Of a stretch of 64,000 bases of DNA, positions 34,812-45,500 are shown one piece after another. The notes under the pieces are model-generated. The model saw only the letters and a program-made list of their open reading frames with translations, was not told the DNA's origin and ran no database searches. The position numbers were made by a program, and so were the translations under genes. Source of the stretch: GCA-003244245 sp050699435 (lineage in GTDB: Bacteria; Actinomycetota; Actinomycetes; Mycobacteriales; Pseudonocardiaceae); assembly GCA_050699435.1 (NCBI GenBank), contig JBOHGM010000004.1, positions 1 through 64,000 of the forward strand, read 5' to 3'. Within the stretch, counting starts at the first letter, position 1. Each line of letters starts with the position of its first letter.

Positions 34812-37800
34812 ATGGTCAGCGAGTCGATGTCGTCCAACACTTCCCCGATTATCCCCGGCTCTCGCCCGGTAGTGGATCAATCCGCGCCACCATCTCAATC
34901 AGTTGACGGTCACCCGATCCGCGATAGCGTCGAGGGCACATCGTCGCAAACCGAGGGAACAAACGGGAGATCCGCCGTTCATGCCCTAGCGACCTGGCCG
35001 GAGCTGTTTAGCGCCCAGGTGCGGCGCGACCCGGCAGCCACGGCCGTGGCATTTAACGACACCACGCTGACCTACGCGGAACTCAATGCCCGGGCCAACC
35101 GGCTAGCCCACGATTTGCTCGCCCATGGGGCCGGACCCGAGCGGGTGGTGGCGCTGGCGCTGCCGCGCTCAGCGGAGATGATTGTGGCCCAAGTGGCCGT
35201 GCTCAAGGCTGGTGCTGTCCACCTCTCACTCGACCCGGACTACCCGGCAGAGCGGCTCGCGTTCATGCTCGGTGATGCGAAGCCGGTCGCGGTGCTCACC
35301 ACCGCTGAACTGGCCGGTCATCTCCCGATGGATGATCACACCCCGCGGCTGCACATGGACCGGCTGGAGGCGGCCGCAGCCGGTAGGCCCGAGTCCGATC
35401 CCACTGACCAGGCACGCGATGGGGCGCTGCGCGAGCTCAACGCTGCTTACGTGATCTACACCTCTGGTTCCACCGGGCAGCCGAAGGGAGTCGTGCTGTC
35501 GCATACCGGCGTGGCGAAACTGGTGGCTACCCAGACTGAGCGTTTCGGGATCGGGCCGCACAGCCGTATCCTGCAGTTCGCCTCTCCCAGCTTCGACGTG
35601 GCCTTCTGGGATCTCTGCCTGGCGCTGCTGTCCGGGGGGCGGCTAGTAATTGTCCCGGCCGAGCGGCGCGTCCCAGGGCCAGAGCTGGCCGACTACGCCC
35701 AAGCGCACGGGGTCACAGTTATGGCCTTGCCGCCCAGCCTGCTCGCGGCATTTCCAGCGGATTGCCCATTACCGCCGGCCACCCTGCTTACCGGAACCGA
35801 GCGAGTCTCCCCAGAACTAGTCGAACGCTGGGGCCGTGGGCGGCGTATGTTCAACGCCTACGGCCCAACCGAGGCGACCGTCAACTCGACGCTGTACGAA
35901 TGCCATCCGGACCGGCTGCGCGGGGCGTCGGTACCGATCGGAGTTCCGGACCCGATGACGAACGCCTACATACTCGACGACTTGCTCCATCCGACCGCCG
36001 ATGGCGCGGCCGGAGAGCTCTATCTCGGTGGTCCGGGCCTCGCCCGAGGTTACCTTGGCCGCCCGGAACTGACCGCCGAGCGGTTCGTGGCCAACCCATT
36101 CGGTGAGCCCGGCTCGCGGCTTTACCGCACGGGCGATCTGGTCCGCCGCGGCGCCGAAGGTGCGCTGGACTTCCTCGGCCGGGTCGACGACCAGGTGAAG
36201 ATTCGCGGCTATCGCATCGAGCCGGGCGAAATCGAGTCGGTGCTGGCGCGCCACGAGTCGGTCGCCCAAGTGAGGGTCGTCGCCCGTGCGGTCCAGGCCG
36301 GGGAGCGTCGGCTGATCGCGTACATCGTCCCGGTGACCGGGGCGAGGTCCGGCCGGGACGACACGCGCGAGCAAGAGCAGGTCGGCGAGTGGAAAGGGCT
36401 TCACGAACTGGTGAACCAGGCGTCGGATTCGAGCGGCTCCGCCGCAGGCTTCGTCGCCAACTCCAGCTATGACGGGCGGCCGATCCCGCTGGAGGACATG
36501 CGCGCGTGGTTCGACGCCACCCTCGAGCGGATCCGCTGCCTTCGGCCGCGCCGGGTGCTCGAGATCGGTATCGGCAGCGGGCTGATCCTGTCCGTGATCG
36601 CGCCCGGATGTGAGACGTACTGGGGTGTCGATGTGTCCGAGGAGGCCATCGCGTCGCTGTGGCGCCGGCGCGCCGAGATCGCCGAGATCGCCGGGCTCGC
36701 CGACCGTGTCGAGCTGCGGACGCAGCCGGCGCATGACATGACCGGCCTGCCGGATGGGTTCTTCGACACGGTGATCATCAACTCGGTGGCGCAGTGCTTC
36801 CCGAGCGTCGACTACCTCGTTGACGTGCTGCGCAAGGCGGTGAACCTACTGGTACCCGGCGGTGCGGTATTCGTTGGTGACGTGCGCAACCTGCGGCTGC
36901 TGCGCTGTCTGCGCGCCGCGGTGCAGCTGCACCGCCTCGGCACCCGCCCAACCCCAGCAGAGCTCCCAGCCGTACGCTTCGCCGTCGAGGCGGCCGTGGC
37001 CTGGGAACCCGAGTTGCTGCTCGACCCGGATTTCTTCCCCGCCCTCCGGCGCGTGATCCCCGACATCGGTGGGGTGGACCTGCGCATCAAGCGGGCCTCT
37101 TATCACAATGAGTTCAGCCGCTACCGCTATGACGTGGTGCTGCACAAGGTTCCGGCGCCACCGTCGCCCGAGCCTGCGCCGGAGCTGAGCTGGGGAACGG
37201 AGATCGACGGGCTCGAGGCGCTAACCGCGCACCTCGCACTGCGACGGCCCGCCACGCTGCGCATCGTCGGGATACCCAACGCCCGACTCGCCAGCGACCT
37301 CAGCGCACTGTGGGAACTCGACGAGGAACGCGGGCTTGGTGCAGCGCGCATCCGCCACGACGAGGGCCCGGCGAACGGCATGGTGGACCCGGAGGTGTTG
37401 CATGAGCTCGGCTCGAAGCTTGACTACCAGGTCGCGACGACCTGGTCCGGCGAGCGCGACGACGGCAGCGTCGATGTCGAGTTCGCTGACGCCCGGGCCG
37501 ACACTGAGTTCGGTGAAGTGTACCGCCCGGCGCGCAACGGATCGATCACGTCGCTGGCGAACGTACCTGCCGTCGTCCCGGGTACCGGGGCACTGCTCAC
37601 ATCGCTGCGGTCGCATGCGGCGCGATGGCTGCCGGTGCATATGGTGCCTGCCGCGTTCGTCCCGCTGCCGTGGCTGCCGGTGTTGCCCAGCGGCAAGCTG
37701 GACCGGGCGGCACTGCCGGCCCCCGACTTCGCCGCGTCAGCCACTGGACACCGGCCCCGCAGCGCCCGGGAAGAGCAGCTCTGTGCGCTGTACGCCGAGG

Positions 37801-39500
37801 TTCTCGGCCTAGCTGGGATCGGTATCGACGACGACTTCTACGCCCTCGGCGGGGACAGCATCGTGTCCATCCAGCTGGTCATCAGGGCGCGTCAGGCCGG
37901 ACTGGTGATCACGTCTCAGCAGGTCTTCACCCATCGCACGGTTGCCGAGCTTGCGCCACTGGCCACCGCCGTGGCGGACACGGTCGCCGAACCACCGGAG
38001 ACCGGCGTGGGTGCGCTGCCACTGACTCCGATCATGAGGTGGCTCGACGAATGTGGCGGACCGACCGACAGCTTCAGCCAGTCGATGCTGATGCGGGTGC
38101 CCGCCGGGCTGACCAGGGCCCAGCTCGCCACAGTCGTGCAGGCCGTGGCGGACAAGCATGATGTGCTGCGTTCGCGAATCGTCCGGGCCACCGCAGGCAA
38201 TCCGGGGATGCTGCAGGTGCAACCGCCGGGCACAGTGTCGGCCGACTCGTGGATCCGACAGGTCGACGTCACCGGAGCAGACGACGCGCAGCTGGGCATG
38301 GTGATCGACGTCGAGACGGAAGCGGCCGGCGGCAGGCTGGCACCCGAGGCAGGCGTAATGGCCCAGGTGGTGTGGTTCGACGCCGGAGCTACCCAGCCAG
38401 GACGGCTGCTGTTCGTGGTACAGCATTGGGTCGTCGACGGGGTGTCCTGGCGGATCCTGCTGCCCGACCTCACCGCCGCATGGGAGGCGGTCACGGCGGG
38501 ACGCCAGCCGGAGCTGGACCCGGCCGGAACGTCATTCCGCCGCTGGGCGCAGCTGGTGGACGGTGCTGCGCGGAGCCCGGATCGGGTGGTGGAGCTGGCC
38601 TTGTGGACCGGGATCCTGGACCGGCCCGACCCGGTCCTGACCGACCGTCCGCTGGACCCCGTTAGCGACCTCGCGGCAGTCCGGCGCATGACGCGGTGGC
38701 TCCCGGCGGACCGGACCGCGCCGCTGCTGACCAGCGTGCCAGCGGCATTTCATGCCGGGGTGAACGACGTGTTGCTCACCGCACTGGCCCTCGCCGTCGC
38801 GGACTGGCGCCGCCGCCGGGGGTTGGGTGCGGACCCGAGCGTACTGATCGCGCTGGAGGGCCATGGCCGAGAAGAGCAGATCGCGGACGGCGTGGACCTT
38901 TCCCGCACGCTCGGCTGGTTCACCAGCATCTTCCCAGTGCGGCTGGATCCCGGCCCGATCGACCCTAGCGAAGCGCTCAGTGGCGGGCCAGCCGCCGGTC
39001 ACGCCCTGAAACGAATCAAGGAGCAGCTCCGGGCACTGCCCGATCACGGATTGGGCTTCGGACTCCTGAGATATCTCAATCCGGAGACCGCACCCGTGCT
39101 GGAGGAGCTTCGCGTCCCACAGATCAGTTTCAACTACCTGGGCCGGTTCACCGTGGACCACGATCCAGACGCGTTATGGACTGCGATCCCCGGCGCTGGG
39201 GTGCTGGAAGGCGGCTTCGACACCGGCATGCCGGTCGCGCCGTATCTGCTGGAGATCAACGCGTTCAGTCAGGACGTTGAGGGCAGGCCGGAGCTGGGGG
39301 TGACGTGGGCCTGGCCGGGCGACCTGCTTGACGAGTACGCCGTCGCCGACCTGGCACGAGGCTGGTTCGACGCACTGGACGCCCTGGTGCGACATGTCGA
39401 CCGGTCAGGAGCGGGTGGCCATACACCCTCCGACCTGGAACTTGTCTCACTGAGTCAGGAAGAGATCGACGAGTTCGAAGCCGAATGGGAGGTGCCGTGA
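34812..39500 (+). CDS. NRPS module 1: A domain with inserted methyltransferase, PCP, epimerisation
   Basis: This 1562-aa initiation module starts at the ATG 7 nt after AAGGAG. The adenylation domain spans about residues 55-970, with YTSGSTGQPKG near 215 and DDQVKIRGYRIEPGE near 459. A SAM-dependent methyltransferase (VLEIGIGSGLIL near 582) is inserted after motif A8, and LPSGKLDRAALP near 957 ends the interrupted A domain. PCP follows (LGGDSIVSIQL, near 1013), then an epimerisation domain (QHWVVDGVSWRIL near 1202). By my alignment to GrsA the specificity residues are DVWALGAVNK. The module should load, N-methylate and epimerise its residue, as in scabichelin-like siderophores that begin with an N-methyl D-hydroxyornithine. 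There is no condensation domain, consistent with initiation. The stop overlaps the next start (GTGA). Confidence 0.9.
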   Translation: MVSESMSSNTSPIIPGSRPVVDQSAPPSQSVDGHPIRDSVEGTSSQTEGTNGRSAVHALATWPELFSAQVRRDPAATAVAFNDTTLTYAELNARANRLAHDLLAHGAGPERVVALALPRSAEMIVAQVAVLKAGAVHLSLDPDYPAERLAFMLGDAKPVAVLTTAELAGHLPMDDHTPRLHMDRLEAAAAGRPESDPTDQARDGALRELNAAYVIYTSGSTGQPKGVVLSHTGVAKLVATQTERFGIGPHSRILQFASPSFDVAFWDLCLALLSGGRLVIVPAERRVPGPELADYAQAHGVTVMALPPSLLAAFPADCPLPPATLLTGTERVSPELVERWGRGRRMFNAYGPTEATVNSTLYECHPDRLRGASVPIGVPDPMTNAYILDDLLHPTADGAAGELYLGGPGLARGYLGRPELTAERFVANPFGEPGSRLYRTGDLVRRGAEGALDFLGRVDDQVKIRGYRIEPGEIESVLARHESVAQVRVVARAVQAGERRLIAYIVPVTGARSGRDDTREQEQVGEWKGLHELVNQASDSSGSAAGFVANSSYDGRPIPLEDMRAWFDATLERIRCLRPRRVLEIGIGSGLILSVIAPGCETYWGVDVSEEAIASLWRRRAEIAEIAGLADRVELRTQPAHDMTGLPDGFFDTVIINSVAQCFPSVDYLVDVLRKAVNLLVPGGAVFVGDVRNLRLLRCLRAAVQLHRLGTRPTPAELPAVRFAVEAAVAWEPELLLDPDFFPALRRVIPDIGGVDLRIKRASYHNEFSRYRYDVVLHKVPAPPSPEPAPELSWGTEIDGLEALTAHLALRRPATLRIVGIPNARLASDLSALWELDEERGLGAARIRHDEGPANGMVDPEVLHELGSKLDYQVATTWSGERDDGSVDVEFADARADTEFGEVYRPARNGSITSLANVPAVVPGTGALLTSLRSHAARWLPVHMVPAAFVPLPWLPVLPSGKLDRAALPAPDFAASATGHRPRSAREEQLCALYAEVLGLAGIGIDDDFYALGGDSIVSIQLVIRARQAGLVITSQQVFTHRTVAELAPLATAVADTVAEPPETGVGALPLTPIMRWLDECGGPTDSFSQSMLMRVPAGLTRAQLATVVQAVADKHDVLRSRIVRATAGNPGMLQVQPPGTVSADSWIRQVDVTGADDAQLGMVIDVETEAAGGRLAPEAGVMAQVVWFDAGATQPGRLLFVVQHWVVDGVSWRILLPDLTAAWEAVTAGRQPELDPAGTSFRRWAQLVDGAARSPDRVVELALWTGILDRPDPVLTDRPLDPVSDLAAVRRMTRWLPADRTAPLLTSVPAAFHAGVNDVLLTALALAVADWRRRRGLGADPSVLIALEGHGREEQIADGVDLSRTLGWFTSIFPVRLDPGPIDPSEALSGGPAAGHALKRIKEQLRALPDHGLGFGLLRYLNPETAPVLEELRVPQISFNYLGRFTVDHDPDALWTAIPGAGVLEGGFDTGMPVAPYLLEINAFSQDVEGRPELGVTWAWPGDLLDEYAVADLARGWFDALDALVRHVDRSGAGGHTPSDLELVSLSQEEIDEFEAEWEVP

Positions 39501-42500
39501 GCACGCAGTCCGGACTGGAGGACATTCTGCCGCTTTCTCCGCTGCAAGACGGTCTGCTATTCCATGCGCTGCTGGACACCGAAGGGTTCGACCCTTACAC
39601 CTGCCAGCTGATTCTCGATCTGGAAGGTGCACCGGACGGTCCCCTGGACGCGGCAGCGGTGCGCGCAGCATGCCAGGCTTTGCTGGATCGGCACGCCATC
39701 TTGCGCGCCGCCTTCCGGCAGCGCAAGTCTGGTCAGAGCGTGGCGCTCATTCCGCGTCACGTGGAGCTACCGTGGCGCGAGGTCGACCTCTCCGGTGTCG
39801 AGGACCCCGCAGCACGGGAGGGTGAACTCGCCCACCTGCTGAACCAAGATTGGGAACGGCGGTTCGATCTGGCCGCTCCGCCACTGCTGCGGTCGACGCT
39901 GGTGCGCCTCTCGCCCGACCGGCACCGCTTGGTGCTCACGCACCACCACATCCTGCTGGACGGCTGGTCGGGCCCGGTGCTGGTGCGGGAGTTCCTTGCC
40001 CTCTACACCCAACATGCCCGCTGCGCCCAACCTGGCGGCCCGGCCGCGCTGTCGCCGGTGACTCCGTACCGGGATTACCTCGGTTGGCTTGCAGCCCGCG
40101 ACCGAGACAGCGCCCGAACGGCGTGGCGGGAGGCGCTCGCCGGTCTCGAGGAACCGACGCTGGTGGCGCCGGTCGATCACGCCCGGGCTCCGCAGCTGCC
40201 CCGGACGTTGACCCAGATGCTCTCGGCGCGGACTACCAGGAGACTGGTTGACCACGCTCGCCACGGCGGTTGGACGATCAGCACAGTGCTCCAGGCCGCC
40301 TGGGCGGTCGTGCTGGGGCGGCTGACCGGGCGGGATGACGTGGTGTTCGGGACCACGGTGTCGGGCCGTCCGCCGGAGATCCCCCGCGTGGCGGACATGA
40401 TCGGCCTGTTCATCAATACGGTGCCGGTCCGCGTCCGGCTGTCGCCCGGGGAGCCGGTGCGGACAGTTCTGCGCCGGCTCCAGGACGAGCAGATCCGACT
40501 GCTGGACCACCAGCACCTGGGGTTGGCTGAGGTGCAGCAGCTCGCTGGGCACGGTGAGCTGTTCGACACCCTGACGGTGGTGGAGAACTGGCCGGAGCGC
40601 CCGGACGCCGGTGTAGAGCACGCCGGGATTCGGGTGTGCGGGCTGGACAGCCGGGACGCCACGCACTACCCACTCTGTCTGGTAGCCCGGCCCGGGGGGC
40701 GGCTCGAACTGCGACTGCACCACCATCCCGGCGCGATCGACGAGAGCACGGCGGATCGGCTGACCATCTGGTTGATCCGAGTGCTCGAGCAGATTGCCGC
40801 GGATCTCGAACAGCCCATCCACGAGCTTGACGTGCTCACTGCGGCTGAGCGGGAGCAGCTGCTGCACGGCTGGAACGACACCCGCCGGCAGGTGCCGGAC
40901 AGCGTCCTGCCCAAGCTGTTCGAGGCACAGGTGGCGCGGACTCCGGACGCGTCGGCGGTGGTGTTTGAGGATCAGATGCTGAGCTACGCGGAGCTGAATG
41001 GTGCGGCGAATCGGCTAGCACGGCTGCTGATCGACCGGGGCGCCGGCCCGGAACAGATCGTGGCGATCGCGCTGCCCCGGTCGGTGGAGCTGGTGGTGGC
41101 GGTGCTGGCAGTGGCCAAGGCCGGTGGGGCCTATCTGCCGGTGGACCTCGACTATCCAGTCGACCGGATCGCGTTCATGCTGGACGACGCCACCCCCGTG
41201 GTGGTGCTGGCAACCACCGGCACCGCCCGGGCGCTGTCGGCTGGCTACGCCGATCGGCTGCTGATAGTGGATGGCCCTGCGGTGCGGTCCACCGCCGAGC
41301 AGGCGGATAGTGCGGATCTGACCGATGCGGATCGGGGTGGGGTGCTGTGGCGGGATAACACCGCCTATGTCATCTACACCTCGGGGTCGACCGGGTGGCC
41401 TAAGGGTGTGGCGATCTCGCATGCCGGTCTTGCCAGCTTGGTGGCCACCGCAGTGGACCGGCTGGGTGTCCGCCCCGAGAGCCGGGTGCTGCAGTTCGCC
41501 TCGATCAGCTTCGATGTGGCCGTCTGGGATCTGTGCATGGCCCTGAGCACCGGGGCCACGCTCGTGGTGGTGCCGGAGTCTCGCCGCATCCCCAGTCAGG
41601 AACTGACCGATTACGCCCACCAGCATGCCGTCACCCACATGATCCTGCCGCCGTCGCTGATGGCCGCCCTGCCCGAGGACGCCACCTTCCCGGCCGGGGC
41701 CACCCTGCTCCTGGGTACCGAAACCGTGCCACTACCCCTGGTCACCCACTGGTCCACCCAGCTGCAGGTGTTCGCTGCCTACGGGCTGACCGAGACTACG
41801 GTCAACTCCACCCTGTGGCCCGCCCACCCCGGCTGGGCCGGCCCCCGAGTGCCGATCGGCCGACCCGACCCCAACACCCAGGTCTATGTGCTCGACCCCG
41901 CCCTACGGCCCAGCCCACCCGGAGCAACCGGCGGGCTTTACATCACCGGCGACGGTCTGGCCCGCGGCTATCTCGGCCGCCCCGCCTTGACCGCGTCCCG
42001 CTTCGTTGCCAATCCCTATGGTGAGCCGGGTTCACGCCTGTACCACACCGGTGATCTGGCCCGCTGGCAATCTGACGGTGTCTTGGAGTTTCTCGGCCGC
42101 AGCGACGACCAAGTCAAAATCCGCGGCTACCGCATCGAACTCGGCGAAATCGAAGCTGCGCTCACCGCCCACCCCGCCGTCGCTCAGGCCGTCGTCGTCG
42201 CCCGCACCGACCCACCTCAGTCCACCCGCCTGGTCGCCTACCTCGTCCCCGGGCGACCGACCGATGCGGCGCCCCCGCTGCCCCACATGCTTGAGTGGCG
42301 CGACGCCGTTGTGGAACGCATCCGTGAGCCGCGGATCCCCAACCTGGTACCGCGACTACGCGCACACCTGAGGCAACATTTGCCCGAGTATATGATCCCT
42401 TCGGTTTTGATGTTGCTGGATGCGATACCGATCGCGCCGAGTGGGAAGTTAGATCGTGCGGCGTTGCCGGCGCCGGAGGTGGGGGGGTCGGCGTCGCGGG

Positions 42501-45500
42501 CGCCGGAGTCTGCTCAGGAAGGGGTTCTGTGTGAGTTGTTCGCCGAGGTCCTGGGGTTGGATCGAGTCGGTGTCGAGGACAGCTTCTTCGATCTGGGTGG
42601 GCATTCGCTGCTGGCGACTCGGCTGATCGCCCGGGCCCGGTCGATGTTGGGTGCCGAGCTGGCCATCCGGGATCTGTTTGAGGCCCCGACGGTGGCGGAG
42701 CTGGCCGGCCGGGCCGGTGGGGGAAAGCCAGCGCGGCCGGCGTTGGTTCCGATGCGGCGGCCGACTCGGTTGCCGCTGTCGTTCGCGCAGCGACGGCTAT
42801 GGCTGATCCAGCAGATCGAGGGCGCGAGTGCCACCTACAACTACCCGATGGTTTTCCGGCTACACGGACCGGTGGACATCGGCGCGTTGCGGACCGCGTT
42901 CGGTGATGTGCTGGCCCGGCACGAGCCGTTGCGCACCGTGTTCGGTGAGCAGGACGGCGAGCCTGTCCAGCACATCGTGGCGGCAGAGCAGGCCCACCCG
43001 GTGATCGAGGAGTTGTCCGCTGCCTGCGAGCAGGTCACCGACCTGGTCACCACCGCGGTCAGCCACCGGTTTGACCTGAGCGTCGAGCTGCCGGTGCGGG
43101 TCACACTGATTACCAGCAGCCCCGAAGAGCACGTGCTGGTGATCCTGCTGCATCACATCAGCACCGACGAATGGTCCGACCAGCCATTCTTGGCCGACCT
43201 GAGCAGCGCCTACCTCGCCCGAGCAGCCGGACACGCCCCGCACGGGGCACCGCTTCCAGTCCACTACACCGACTACACACTCTGGCAGCGCCAACTCCTG
43301 GGCGACCCCGACGACCCCGACAGCCTGGCCGCCCAGCAACTCGCCTACTGGAAAAACGCCCTGCACAACCTCCCCGACGAGCTATCCCTGCCGGTGGACC
43401 GGCCCCGCCCCGCCAATCCCACCGGGCGCGGCGGCATGCACCATGCCCAGCTGGACCCAGCCGTAGTCACCGCACTGCGGCAGGTGTGCGCCACCTCTGG
43501 TGCGAGCATGTTCATGGTGCTGCACGCGGCAGTCGCGGCGTTGCTGCACCGCCTGGGCGCCGGGAACGATATTCCCCTGGGCGCCCCGGTCGCCGGGCGC
43601 ACCGAGGACGCCCTGGACAACCTGGTCGGCTTCTTCGTCAACACCCTCGTCCTGCGCACCGACCTGTCCGGCGACCCCACCTTCACCGAACTACTCACTC
43701 AGGTCCGGGCGGCTGACCTGGCCGCCTTCGACCACCAAGACCTGCCCTTCGACGCCGTCGTCGAGGCCCTCAACCCCAGCCGCTCCCGCTCCCGCAACCC
43801 GCTGTTCCAAGTCATGATCGGCTACCACAACCGCGCCCCCGACCCCCAGCTGCTGGGCCTGCACAGCCAACCTGAACCCCTCACCACCCAATCGGCCAAG
43901 TTCGACCTGGCCATCATCTTCACCGACGACCCCGACACCGGCCACCTCGGCTGCCTCATCAACTACAGCACCGACCTGTTCGACCCACCCACCGCACACA
44001 CCCTCACCCAACGACTGGTGCACTTACTCGAAGCAGTGCCAGCCAACAGGTCACTACGCTTGAGCCAGCTCGACATGCTGTTGGGCGGGGAGCGGCAACG
44101 GGTGGTGGTGGAGTGGAACGACACTGCTCGGGCGGTGTCGCGGCGGCCGTTGCCGACGTTGTTCGAGGCGGTGGTGACTCAGCGACGTGATGCGGTGGCG
44201 GTGGTGTCAGACGCTGCTCAGCTGTCGTATGGGCAGCTCAACCAGTGGGCGAACGGACTGGCTGGGGTGCTGATCGGCCGAGGGGTCGGGCCGGAGCGGG
44301 TGGTGGCGTTGGCGCTGCCCCGGTCGGTGGAACTGGTCGTGGCGGTGTTGGCAGTGGCCAAGGCCGGAGGGGCTTATCTGCCGGTGGACCTGGACTATCC
44401 GGCCGAACGGATCGCGTTCATGCTCGATGACGCCGCCCCCGTGGCGGTGCTGGCCACCACCGAAACTGCGGCGAAGCTGCCAACTGGCTATGCCGAGCAT
44501 CTGCTGGTGATAGACGATCCGGCCGTACGGGCTACGGTCGAGCAGTCGGACAGCGCTGATCTGACTGATGCTGACCGCGCCAGTACGCTGCGGGCGGCCA
44601 ACACCGCCTACGTCATCTACACGTCGGGATCTACTGGCCGCCCCAAAGGCGTGGTCGTCTCCCACGCCGGTATCGCCGACCTGGTGGCCACCGCAGTCGA
44701 CCGGCTCGGCGTCACACCCGACAGCCGGGTGCTGCAGTTCGCCTCGATCAGCTTCGATGTAGCCGTCTGGGAGCTGAGCATGGCACTGTGCACCGGGGCG
44801 AGTCTGGTGATCGTCCCAGCGGACCGGCGAGTGGCAGGCCCTGAGCTGGTTGACTATCTTGACCAGCAGGCGGTGACGCACATGGTGTTGCCACCTTCGT
44901 TGGTGGACGCGTTGCCGCCGGAATGCGCCCTGCCGGCTGGAACAACGCTGGTAACCGGCTCTGAGACGGTGCCTGCACACCTGGTGGCGCGTTGGCGTGA
45001 TCGACTGCAGGTCTTCGCCGCCTACGGGCTGACCGAGGCCACGGTCAACTCCACCCTGTGGCAGACCAGCCCCGGTTGGACCGGCCACCGGGTCCCGATC
45101 GGCCGCCCCGACCCCAACACCTGCGTCTATGTACTTGACCCGGTGCTACAGCCAGCCCCGCTCGGCGCAGTAGGCGAGCTGTACGTGGCCGGGGACGGCC
45201 TGGCCCGCGGGTATCTCGGCCAGGCCGGGCTGACCGCCCAACGGTTTGTCGCCAACCCCTACGGCCCCCCCGGTACCCGCCTTTACCGCACCGGGGATCT
45301 GGTGCGCTGGCGCGATAACGGTGTCCTGGACTTCCTTGGTCGCAGCGATGACCAAGTCAAAATTCGCGGCTTCCGCATCGAACCAGGTGAAATCGAAACA
45401 GCACTGGCCACCCACCCCGCCGTCACCCAAGCCGCTGTCATCGTCCGCACCGACCCACCCCACCCCACCCGCCTCATTGCCTACATCGTCCCCACCGCCG

